Positions 43,843 to 51,280 of a DNA stretch of 64,000 bases are shown here, piece by piece (the first letter of the stretch is position 1; each line of letters opens with the position of its first letter). Under the pieces are notes generated by a model. It had not been told where the DNA came from. It worked only from the letters and a program-made list of their open reading frames with translations, and ran no database searches. The DNA lies in contig JAGONC010000010.1 in NCBI GenBank assembly GCA_017993235.1, positions 19,085 to 83,084 of the forward strand. The letters run 5' to 3'. The position numbers and the translations under genes are program-made. The stretch comes from Lentimicrobiaceae bacterium (lineage in GTDB: Bacteria; Bacteroidota; Bacteroidia; Bacteroidales; JAGONC01).

Positions 43843-44826
43843 ATGAGCACAATCATCATTTCAGGATCTCCCCATGTTCATTCGGACCAGTCTGTGAAAA
43901 AGATCATGTTCGGGGTAATCTATGCACTCATACCTGCTTTCCTGGTATCCATTTATTTTTTTGGTCTGGATGCCCTGCTGCTGACCGTTGTTTCCGTTGC
44001 TGCCTGTTTGTTGTTCGAGTATCTGATCCAGAAGTACATCATTAAGGGCGATATTACGATCACGGACGGATCTGCTGTCATTACGGGTATTTTGCTGGCA
44101 TTTAACGTTCCCAGCAACCTGCCTGTCTGGATCATCATCATCGGGGCATTTGTATCCATCGGCATTGCCAAGATGGCTTTTGGCGGGATTGGTAAGAATA
44201 TTTTCAACCCGGCCCTTGTAGGTCGTGTATTCCTGCTGCTCTCGTTCCCGGTGCAGATGACTTCCTGGCCTGTGGCCAATCCGATGTTCATGCCTCAGAT
44301 CACCGATGCCATCACAGGCCCGACGGCTCTCGGCATTTTAAAGGAGGGCCTTCAGGCCGGTAAGACCGTACAGGAATTGATGCCGGAACTGCCTTCCTAT
44401 GTCAACGATCTGCTGGGTAACCAGGGGGGAAGCATCGGGGAAGTTTCGGCCATTGCCCTGCTGATTGGCGCAGTCTATTTATTTTACCGTAAGATCATCA
44501 CCTGGCACATACCCGTTGCCTACCTGGGCTCTGCCTTTGTTTTTTCAGGGATCATGCATCTGATCAATCCGTCGCTGTACGTCACACCCTTCTTCCATCT
44601 TATTGCCGGCGGTATGATCCTCGGTGTGTTCTATATGGCCACCGACATGGTCACTTCTCCCATGTCACCCAAAGGAATGATCATCTTCGGAGTGGGCTGC
44701 GGGATCATCACCATGCTGATCAGGATATGGGGATCGTATCCGGAAGGAGTTTCCTTCGCAATCCTGATCATGAATGCAGTGACACCACTGATCAACCGCG
44801 GCTTCAAGCCGGCCCGGTTTGGCTGA
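43843..44826 (+). CDS. rnfD: Rnf complex subunit RnfD
   Basis: A 327-residue integral membrane subunit (NqrB/RnfD family) with about ten helices. The segment DAITGPTALG carries T161 at the place of the covalently bound FMN threonine (usual form S/T-G-A-T; here T-G-P-T, with proline in place of alanine). GGIGKNIFNPALVGRVFLL and ATDMVTSPMSPKG are conserved. It forms the membrane ion path with RnfA, E and G. Three bases separate it from rnfC. Confidence 0.93.
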   Translation: MSTIIISGSPHVHSDQSVKKIMFGVIYALIPAFLVSIYFFGLDALLLTVVSVAACLLFEYLIQKYIIKGDITITDGSAVITGILLAFNVPSNLPVWIIIIGAFVSIGIAKMAFGGIGKNIFNPALVGRVFLLLSFPVQMTSWPVANPMFMPQITDAITGPTALGILKEGLQAGKTVQELMPELPSYVNDLLGNQGGSIGEVSAIALLIGAVYLFYRKIITWHIPVAYLGSAFVFSGIMHLINPSLYVTPFFHLIAGGMILGVFYMATDMVTSPMSPKGMIIFGVGCGIITMLIRIWGSYPEGVSFAILIMNAVTPLINRGFKPARFG

Positions 44827-44901
44827 GGCCGTGAAAATGATCCTACAAAATGAAATGATATACGTTATCCATGATTCTATCCTTCTGAAAAGAAACCCTA
44901 T

Positions 44902-45474
44902 ATGGCAAAGAAAACTGAATCTTCGTTCATCAACATGTTCCTAAGCCTACTGATCTTTACGGCTATCGGTTCCTTCGCACTGGCCGGAGTGTATAACCTC
45001 ACCAAAGAGCCCATTGCGAAAGTAGAGAAACTGAAAAAGGAAAGCGCCATCAAGCAGGTCATCCAGGATTTTGATACCCTTGTTACTGAAACGGTTTCGA
45101 TCCCTGACCAGCCAAGACCACTGGGCCTCACCCGGGGTTACAGGAATGATTCCATTGTTGGTTCTGCTATTCAGACCTATTCGCTGAAGGGTTACAGCGG
45201 ATTGATCGAACTGATGGTAGGATTTGATACCAGCGATTGCATTACGAAAATAGAGGTGCTTCAGCAGAAAGAAACCCCCGGATTGGGTACCAAGATGGAA
45301 ACACCGGAGTTCAAAGAACAATTTTATGGGAAAGATCCATCCGAATTCAAACTGAAAGTGAAGAAGGACGGAGGAGATGTAGATGCCATAACAGCAGCCA
45401 CCATCAGCTCACGCGCTTTTTGTGATGCTGTGCAGCGGGCATACGATACATATAAAAATGAAGGAGGTAAATGA
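44902..45474 (+). CDS. rnfG: Rnf complex subunit RnfG
   Basis: A 190-residue subunit with one N-terminal membrane helix (about 10-31) and an extracytoplasmic FMN-binding domain. GYSGLIELMVGFD, then ETPGLGTKMETPEF, lead to the flavinylation motif TAAT, with T167 in DAITAATISSRAF. The 75 bases after rnfD carry no gene. The stop overlaps the ATG of rnfE (ATGA at 45471-45474), so the two are coupled. A covalent FMN link requires an ApbE transferase, which is not in this window. Confidence 0.93.
   Translation: MAKKTESSFINMFLSLLIFTAIGSFALAGVYNLTKEPIAKVEKLKKESAIKQVIQDFDTLVTETVSIPDQPRPLGLTRGYRNDSIVGSAIQTYSLKGYSGLIELMVGFDTSDCITKIEVLQQKETPGLGTKMETPEFKEQFYGKDPSEFKLKVKKDGGDVDAITAATISSRAFCDAVQRAYDTYKNEGGK
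45462..45467 (+). promoter_or_regulatory. Shine-Dalgarno site of rnfE
   Basis: AGGAGG at the end of rnfG lies three bases before the ATG at 45471 and nine before the ATG at 45477. The spacing slightly favours the later start, which would give MNQWKNF. Confidence 0.55.
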
Positions 45475-46061
45475 GCATGAACCAGTGGAAAAATTTTACC
45501 AAAGGATTCATTAAAGAGAGCCCCACCCTGGTCCTTCTCCTGGGCATGTGTCCGACCCTCGGGGTGAGTACATCGGCCATGAACGGAGTGGGGATGGGAT
45601 TGGCCACAACATTCGTTCTGGTGATGTCGAACCTTTGCATCTCAGCCATCAAGAATGTGACACCCGATAAGGTTCGTATTCCGGTTTTTATTACCGTTAT
45701 CGCCGCTTTCGTGACCATTGTCGACCTGGTGATGGCAGGATACGCACCGGCCCTTCATAAACAACTTGGGATATTCATCCCCCTTATTGTTGTCAACTGC
45801 ATCGTACTGGGCCGGGCCGAAGCGTTTGCGTCAAAAAATACCATCGTGTCCTCCATCATTGATGGGGCAGGCATGGGACTGGGTTTTACCATGTCGATTA
45901 CCATCCTGGGCTGCATCCGTGAACTGCTGGGCAACGGCTCCATCTTTGGACTGAAGTTCATTCCCGGAGATGCTATCCTGATCTTCATCCTTCAACCCGG
46001 TGCTTTCCTCACACTCGGTTTCTTAATCGCATTGGTGAACAGACTGAAAAAGACCACGTAA
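45471..46061 (+). CDS. rnfE: Rnf complex subunit RnfE
   Basis: A 196-residue membrane subunit (RnfA/RnfE/NqrD family) with six helices. Seen: NPTLVLLLGMCPTLGVSTSA-type opening (here ESPTLVLLLGMCPTLGVSTS), with the conserved Cys thought to ligate the FeS centre shared with RnfA, then VNCIVLGRAEAFA with a second conserved Cys. It overlaps rnfG by 4 bases; a start at 45477 is also possible. The rnfA gene follows after 12 bases. Confidence 0.94.
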   Translation: MSMNQWKNFTKGFIKESPTLVLLLGMCPTLGVSTSAMNGVGMGLATTFVLVMSNLCISAIKNVTPDKVRIPVFITVIAAFVTIVDLVMAGYAPALHKQLGIFIPLIVVNCIVLGRAEAFASKNTIVSSIIDGAGMGLGFTMSITILGCIRELLGNGSIFGLKFIPGDAILIFILQPGAFLTLGFLIALVNRLKKTT

Positions 46062-46073
46062 AATCATACAGAT

Positions 46074-46652
46074 ATGGAATATATCATCATAATCATCTTT
46101 ATTGTATTTGTCAATAACATTGTTTTTGCCCAATTTCTGGGCATCTGCCCCCTGCTGGGTGTTTCAACCCGGATTTCCACTGCTACGGGAATGGCCGGGG
46201 CAGTGCTTTTTGTTATGACACTTTCGACCATCGCAACCTGGCTGGTCCAACGGTTCATTCTTGATCCCTTTCACATTGGTTTTTTACAGACCATCGCCTT
46301 TATCCTGGTCATCGCCGGGCTGGTACAGATGGTGGAAATCATCCTGAAAAAGGTCAGCCCTTCCCTTTACCAGGCATTAGGTATCTACCTGCCGCTGATT
46401 ACCACCAACTGCACTGTGTTGGCCGTGGCCATTCAGACCATTACACGTGACCTGGCACTCCTGCCAGCTGTGGTCTTTGCCATATCCAATGCCCTTGGTT
46501 TCGGACTGGCCCTGCTGCTGTTTGCAGGGATCCGCGAACATCTTGCCCTGGTAGGGGTTCCAAAAGGAATGCAGGGAGTCCCCATAGCCCTGGTCATCGC
46601 AGGGATCCTGTCCATGGCGTTCATGGGATTTGCCAACCTGGTGAGCTGGTGA
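46074..46652 (+). CDS. rnfA: Rnf complex subunit RnfA
   Basis: A 192-residue membrane subunit, inverted-topology partner of RnfE. Seen: NNIVFAQFLGICPLLGVSTR with the conserved Cys, and LPLITTNCTVLAVAI with the second one. It has six helices and ends FMGFANLVSW. It is the last gene of rnfBCDGEA, the gene order usual in Bacteroidota. Together the six products form an ion-pumping ferredoxin:NAD oxidoreductase. Confidence 0.94.
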   Translation: MEYIIIIIFIVFVNNIVFAQFLGICPLLGVSTRISTATGMAGAVLFVMTLSTIATWLVQRFILDPFHIGFLQTIAFILVIAGLVQMVEIILKKVSPSLYQALGIYLPLITTNCTVLAVAIQTITRDLALLPAVVFAISNALGFGLALLLFAGIREHLALVGVPKGMQGVPIALVIAGILSMAFMGFANLVSW

Positions 46653-46683
46653 TATCAATGCAGGGAAATCTCTTTCAGGTTGC

Positions 46684-46735
46684 ATGTCGGAGCGGAGCGG
46701 AGATCCCGCATCAGCGGGATTGCAAGTTACAGGTT
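46684..46735. repeat. REP-like palindromic element between rnfA and ftsE
   Basis: Direct GGAGC repeats (46689-46700) are followed by ATCCCGC (46703-46709) - ATCA - GCGGGAT (46714-46720), a perfect 7-bp hairpin. No T-run follows, so it is not a standard terminator. The GC content is above that of nearby gaps. Confidence 0.55.
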
Positions 46736-46748
46736 AAGAAATCCACAT

Positions 46749-47438
46749 ATGACAGAGACAGATAATATCATTGATCTTCAGAATCTGGCGGTTTTTCAGA
46801 AAAATATCCTTGTCCTTTCCAGTGTGACATTTTCCATCCAGAAGGGTGAGTTTGTCTATCTGGTCGGCAAGACCGGAACGGGAAAATCCAGCCTGCTGAA
46901 GACCCTTTATGCTGAACTGCCTGTTATGGATGGTACGGCGATGGTCGCGGGATTTGACCTGAAAACGATCAGGCAGAAAGAAATACCCTTTCTGAGGAGG
47001 AAACTGGGAATTGTCTTCCAGGATTTTCAGCTCCTGACGGATCGTACGGTAAATGAAAACCTGAAATTCGTCATGAAATCAACGGGCTGGAAGGATAAAC
47101 AGAAGATGGAAGTTCGCTCGCAGGAAGTGCTTCAGAAAGTTGGGCTGGGGACCAAGGGCTTCAAGATGCCTCATCAGCTCTCGGGCGGGGAGCAGCAGCG
47201 CGTCTCCATTGCACGCGCCATGGTGAATGACCCGGAAATCATTCTGGCTGATGAGCCGACAGGGAACCTTGATCCTGAAACCTCCGAGGGAATCATGAAA
47301 CTGTTGTTTGACATCAGCAAAACCGGATGTGCCGTATTTATGGCCACCCATAACTATTCCCTCTTCAGGAAATTTTCATCCCGAACGCTTAAATGTGAAG
47401 ATGGGAAGGTGGATACCTCAGAATATATATTCTATTAA
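46749..47438 (+). CDS. ftsE: Cell-division ABC transporter ATP-binding protein FtsE
   Basis: A 229-residue ATPase. Walker A is [10 protein letters not shown]-loop VFQDFQLL, signature LSGGEQQR and Walker [14 protein letters not shown], then ATHNYSLF. Wording and size fit FtsE, which with FtsX controls peptidoglycan hydrolases at the septum. No ftsX is adjacent, as is usual in Bacteroidota to my knowledge. The frame opens at 46680 but that part reads through the palindromic element; ATG 46749 ([16 protein letters not shown]) is the credible start. The 3' end overlaps the convergent glycosyltransferase by 21 bases. Confidence 0.88.
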   Translation: MTETDNIIDLQNLAVFQKNILVLSSVTFSIQKGEFVYLVGKTGTGKSSLLKTLYAELPVMDGTAMVAGFDLKTIRQKEIPFLRRKLGIVFQDFQLLTDRTVNENLKFVMKSTGWKDKQKMEVRSQEVLQKVGLGTKGFKMPHQLSGGEQQRVSIARAMVNDPEIILADEPTGNLDPETSEGIMKLLFDISKTGCAVFMATHNYSLFRKFSSRTLKCEDGKVDTSEYIFY

Positions 47439-48542
47439 GCGGTCAGCATTCTTAAGGTTCGAGTACTGCCCGGCAAGAATCTTACTCCGCCGTACGATCT
47501 CCGCTTCTTCGAACACCCTGTCTTTCATTGAAGCCAGCCTGACCTTAATTTGTTCAGGAGTATCGGCTATTTCACAGAGTTCGGCGAGGCCTGTCCCGTT
47601 CAGCATGGCACTGTTGACCAGCAGAAACCTTCCGATATGCAACGAGTTCAGCAGTTTTAATTTCAATCCCGTCGCCTGGAAAGTGATCAGGATGTTGATG
47701 TGGGCCTGCCGGATGAGCCGTTCCATTTCCTGAGCATCGGGATTTTCAATGATCTGTATATGCGGATGGTTTCGTGCCAGTTTCTTCAGGAATCCGGGGG
47801 GATTCAATCCGGCAATTTTCAGGTCAATCTCCAGATCATTAAAGACTTCCCTGATGAGAAATGCGGCAGCCATCGAGTTTTCAGCAACGGACAGGTTGCC
47901 GTGATACAGACAATAATTACCCCGCCCTGGCTGGATGTCAACCTTGTCATTGAAATGAAAGCTGGGAAGGTGAAAGACGGGTACGCCCGGAAACTGATGC
48001 TGTAAATATTCCGCATCCTTTGCCGAAACGGCCAGCATCAGGTCGGCATGCCCCAGTATTTTTTCGTAATGCCTTAACTTAACGCTAGCAGCAAGGAAAT
48101 AGAGCTTTTTAAGAATGTTCTTTTCGGCCCTGCAGAGGTTGTAATAATAATGATGTTCGATGTTGCTTTCCCGATAGATCTTCTGCTTATCCCTGAGACG
48201 CGGATCGCTCAGGTAATAGCAGGAATGCAGGCCTTCAAAGAGAACAGGATGGTTGTCGCCTGAAAGGTTACTGATCAGTTCCTTTGACCTGCGGCTGCTG
48301 ACGATGTAGGGGATTCGGCTCAGGGTAAAGCGCAGCCCGGTCTTTCGCTGGTAATAATGGACCGATTCACATAATTCATTCAGCTCACCGGCAGGCTTTC
48401 GGTCATACTCGAAACAATGCAGATGGATCCTGATCCCAAGATCATGCAACGCCCTGAGTTTGCAGTAAACGTCAATGACACCTCCGTAGTTGGGAGGATA
48501 GGGGATCGTGAAGGAAACAATATGTAAATGATAATCATTCAT
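47418..48542 (-). CDS. Glycosyltransferase family 4-like protein
   Basis: A 374-residue putative GT-B glycosyltransferase. The N-terminal acceptor domain begins [20 protein letters not shown] (the Gly-Gly loop). The C-terminal part has the donor-binding pattern in weak form: [28 protein letters not shown], then [20 protein letters not shown]. The usual E-x7-E motif is degenerate ([11 protein letters not shown]), as in several GT4-like proteins without a clear glutamate. The sugar and acceptor are unknown. It is coupled to the glycosyltransferase upstream (8-base overlap) and converges on ftsE. Surface glycan synthesis is likely. Confidence 0.78.
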   Translation of the reverse strand: MNDYHLHIVSFTIPYPPNYGGVIDVYCKLRALHDLGIRIHLHCFEYDRKPAGELNELCESVHYYQRKTGLRFTLSRIPYIVSSRRSKELISNLSGDNHPVLFEGLHSCYYLSDPRLRDKQKIYRESNIEHHYYYNLCRAEKNILKKLYFLAASVKLRHYEKILGHADLMLAVSAKDAEYLQHQFPGVPVFHLPSFHFNDKVDIQPGRGNYCLYHGNLSVAENSMAAAFLIREVFNDLEIDLKIAGLNPPGFLKKLARNHPHIQIIENPDAQEMERLIRQAHINILITFQATGLKLKLLNSLHIGRFLLVNSAMLNGTGLAELCEIADTPEQIKVRLASMKDRVFEEAEIVRRSKILAGQYSNLKNADRLIEYIF

Positions 48543-49650
48543 ACTTCCGGAAGATGTCGAGAAGGATCTTTTTTTCGTTTTCCCAGTTCAGTTCTGCTGT
48601 TGCTATCCGAAGATTTTCTTTCCAGACTTTCCTGCGTTCCGTATCTTTCAGCATGATGTCTATCCTTTCGGCAATATGTTTTGGATCATGAGATTCAATC
48701 ATCATTCCGACCTTGTATTTCTCAATGATCTTCCGTATCTCCGGCAGTGGGGATGCAAGCACGGGCAGTCCGGCGTGGATATAATCAAAGAGCTTGTTTG
48801 GCAAACTGAAACGATAGTTGATGTTGGTATCCTTGTCCAGGGTTATCCCGATATCTGCACATCTGGTAAAATGAAACAAACGTTCAAATGGTTGCTTGGG
48901 AATGAAAAAAACCTTTTCCTCCAGGTGCAACCTCCCGACCATATCCGGAAGAACGGATACGATATCCCCGCCTCCGATGATGAGCAGGATCGCGTCATCA
49001 AGATACTGCATGGCTTCAATGGCTTCTTCCGCTCCCCGTTGTATGTTGATGCCAGCCCCCTGCAGCAGCACGATATATTTATTCTCCGGCAGATTGAGTT
49101 CCCTGCGGGTCATGGTATTACCGGTCGCGCGGTTTGGCGGTATATTCCTGACCACGTGGAGCCGGGTGCCATACTCCTGGTGATAAAGATGGGCAATGGA
49201 ATCGTTGACCGTGATGACCTCTTTCAACCGGGGAAAGATCCATTTTTCGATCCGTTTCCAGAAATGCTGCACAAAGGGCCTGTCGACCAGCTCCGGCACT
49301 CCGGTGAAATATTCATGGCTGTCGTATATCATGGGAATCTTACGGATCCGATGGATCAGGAAGTTGGGTAAAAGGGTGTCGAGGTCATTGGCTACCAGCA
49401 GGTCAGCCCTGTGAAACATTAGGAAGAAAAACAGCCTCGTATTGTATTCTGCATAGAAAAGAGGTCCCTTGTCGAAAACCAGTCGCATCCTTCTGGTAAG
49501 ATAGTTCCTGCCTGTCAGCGGTAAGCTTCCGCGTTTCTTCCTGCCGATCAGGGTCACCTGAAATCCGGTTTCACAGAGGCATCCGGCAGTTTTATCCACC
49601 CGCTGGTCAGTGACAAGATCGTTGGTGACGGTAACGATAGCTTTCTTCAA
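48535..49650 (-). CDS. Glycosyltransferase family 4 protein
   Basis: A 371-residue GT-B glycosyltransferase. Seen: [15 protein letters not shown] near the start, [26 protein letters not shown], the nucleotide-sugar side [20 protein letters not shown], and [20 protein letters not shown], the typical donor loop in GT4. TTG at 49650 is the start: the frame has no ATG between its upstream stop (TAA) and [11 protein letters not shown]. It heads a two-gene unit with the following glycosyltransferase. The product is unknown. Confidence 0.85.
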   Translation of the reverse strand: MKKAIVTVTNDLVTDQRVDKTAGCLCETGFQVTLIGRKKRGSLPLTGRNYLTRRMRLVFDKGPLFYAEYNTRLFFFLMFHRADLLVANDLDTLLPNFLIHRIRKIPMIYDSHEYFTGVPELVDRPFVQHFWKRIEKWIFPRLKEVITVNDSIAHLYHQEYGTRLHVVRNIPPNRATGNTMTRRELNLPENKYIVLLQGAGINIQRGAEEAIEAMQYLDDAILLIIGGGDIVSVLPDMVGRLHLEEKVFFIPKQPFERLFHFTRCADIGITLDKDTNINYRFSLPNKLFDYIHAGLPVLASPLPEIRKIIEKYKVGMMIESHDPKHIAERIDIMLKDTERRKVWKENLRIATAELNWENEKKILLDIFRKYE

Positions 49651-49776
49651 TTCTTTTTGATGCTGATGATCTTATTTAACGAATCCGGGTTTCATTTGTT
49701 GCATTATGATTTGATTGTTAAAATCCGTTAATTTGTCGGAAGTTTTGTTCCCGACCAGGTTATCCGCGTCTTTGAT

Positions 49777-50793
49777 ATGATCAGAAAAAACATATCCCTT
49801 AAGAATTACAACACCTTTGGCATTGATGTCAATGCAGCGTATTTCGCTTCAGTTCAGGCTGCGGAGGAGGTAGAGGAACTGCTGACCCATGATGAAGTCG
49901 CCCTTTCAGCGCCTTTACTGATCCTGGGTGGGGGGAGCAACATTCTTTTTACCCGTGACTTTGCAGGGCTTGTCATTAAAATGGAATCAGCGGGTATTGA
50001 TCTGCTGAGGGAAACTCCGGATCATGCTGAGATCAGGGTTCATGCCGGACAGAACTGGGATCAGCTGGTCGGTCATTGTGTGGGCAAGGGTCTGGGAGGG
50101 CTGGAGAATTTATCCCTGATCCCCGGTACAGCAGGTGCGGCTCCTATTCAGAATATCGGCGCATACGGGGCGGAGCTGAAGGATGTATTGACGGAGCTGT
50201 GTGCTTGGGACCGGCAAAACAAACAAATCGTATCCCTTCCTGCACAAGCCTGTGGTTTTGGTTACCGGACAAGCATTTTCAAAACAACAGCGAAGGATCG
50301 TTATATCATATTATCCATCACCCTGCGTCTGGCGAAACGACCTTCCTTTAATCTACGGTACGGTGCTCTTGAGGAAGAGATCAGGCGGACAGGCGTCAGG
50401 AGACTCTCCCTGAAGACCGTCAGGGAGGCTGTGATCAACATTCGCCGTCGGAAGCTCCCTGATCCTGAACTCATTGGAAATGCGGGAAGTTTTTTCAAGA
50501 ATCCTGAAGTGCCGGCAGCAGATTTTTTATCTCTAAAGAAATCATTCCCTGGATTACCCGGAAACTTTCAGGATAATGGTGCGGTGAAGCTGGCTGCCGG
50601 TTGGATGATCGAGCATTGCGGGTGGAAAGGATTCCGTGAGGGCAGGGCAGGGGTTCATCAGGAGCAGGCACTGGTACTGGTCAACCTGGGCAATGCCTGC
50701 GGGGAGGAAATCTTGCAGCTTGCTGAGAAAATAAAGCATTCGGTGGCGGAAGAGTTTGGGGTAATGCTGGAGACAGAAGTCAATATTCTGTAA
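49777..50793 (+). CDS. murB: UDP-N-acetylenolpyruvoylglucosamine reductase
   Basis: A 338-residue flavoenzyme that reduces UDP-GlcNAc-enolpyruvate to UDP-MurNAc in peptidoglycan synthesis. Type I (E. coli-like) MurB: FAD-binding LGGGSNILFTRDF (50-62), IPGTAGAAPIQNIGAYGAE (115-133), R164 in FGYRTSIF, catalytic S238 in NAGSFFKNP, and a terminal ETEVNIL with the active-site glutamate. Length matches E. coli (342). It starts at the ATG at 49777, divergent from the glycosyltransferases across 126 bases. A weak -7 (TTAATTTG, 49728-49735) precedes it. Confidence 0.96.
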   Translation: MIRKNISLKNYNTFGIDVNAAYFASVQAAEEVEELLTHDEVALSAPLLILGGGSNILFTRDFAGLVIKMESAGIDLLRETPDHAEIRVHAGQNWDQLVGHCVGKGLGGLENLSLIPGTAGAAPIQNIGAYGAELKDVLTELCAWDRQNKQIVSLPAQACGFGYRTSIFKTTAKDRYIILSITLRLAKRPSFNLRYGALEEEIRRTGVRRLSLKTVREAVINIRRRKLPDPELIGNAGSFFKNPEVPAADFLSLKKSFPGLPGNFQDNGAVKLAAGWMIEHCGWKGFREGRAGVHQEQALVLVNLGNACGEEILQLAEKIKHSVAEEFGVMLETEVNIL

Positions 50794-50847
50794 AATCCAA
50801 ATACCAAAATCCAAATTCCAAATAAATTCCAAAATACAAATTCCAGG
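50794..50847. repeat. AT-rich TTTGGATTTTGG-type intergenic repeat, copy 2 (inverted)
   Basis: This stretch repeats AATCCAAAT and ATTCCAAAT, the complement of the copy at 30914-30978. It exactly fills the gap between the convergent murB and PqqD-like genes. Confidence 0.6.
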
Positions 50848-50848
50848 C

Positions 50849-51268
50849 TTATGTCTGTTCCGAGGAATACCTACGAAGTCGAGACAACGAGGGACCTGTG
50901 TCCAACTCCTTGAACGTAATGTACCGCTGATCATACAGCAGGGTCAGGAAGCGGGTGACCCTGCTTTCAGCAGGACTGATCTTTTCGCCCAGGCTCTCTT
51001 CCAATCGGGAACAAATCTCGGAAACATTTGATACACCGTCGATGGCAAGCCAGGTAGCCGAACCGGGCCCGTCGAGGTGGATGCGGAAATGATCGGATTT
51101 ATTTCTTGGAATGAGCCACTGTCGTAATACCGGATTTTTGAACTTGGGAACGATCAGGATCACCCTGCCATCTTCACCGATTACGTGCGCATGGATCCTG
51201 ACAGGAGTCAGCGCCAGGTAGTTGGCTCCTTTCAGGATCCTGCGACGTTGAAAGAAATTGGCAGCCAC
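50849..51268 (-). CDS. PqqD-like (RiPP recognition element fold) protein
   Basis: A 139-residue protein. The N-terminal 70 residues (RIHAHVIGEDGRVILIVPKF) form a variable beta part. Residues of about 63-125 are a PqqD-type domain: HLDGPGSATWLAIDG, then VSEICSRLEESLGEKIS, then RFLTLLYDQRYITF. In RiPP systems this fold binds leader peptides for modifying enzymes. No radical-SAM enzyme or precursor peptide gene is adjacent. It lies 12 bases after the OPT transporter gene and is probably co-transcribed. The start is GTG at 51268. Function is unknown. Confidence 0.75.
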   Translation of the reverse strand: MAANFFQRRRILKGANYLALTPVRIHAHVIGEDGRVILIVPKFKNPVLRQWLIPRNKSDHFRIHLDGPGSATWLAIDGVSNVSEICSRLEESLGEKISPAESRVTRFLTLLYDQRYITFKELDTGPSLSRLRRYSSEQT

Positions 51269-51280
51269 GTTCAGGTCAGG

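Noticed and set aside
46680..46748. Extended N-terminus of FtsE
   Set aside because: This part translates a palindromic intergenic element; the normal FtsE start is at 46749.
50849..51268. PQQ cofactor synthesis by the PqqD-like gene
   Set aside because: None of the other pqq genes are present, and the N-terminal half is unlike classical PqqD.
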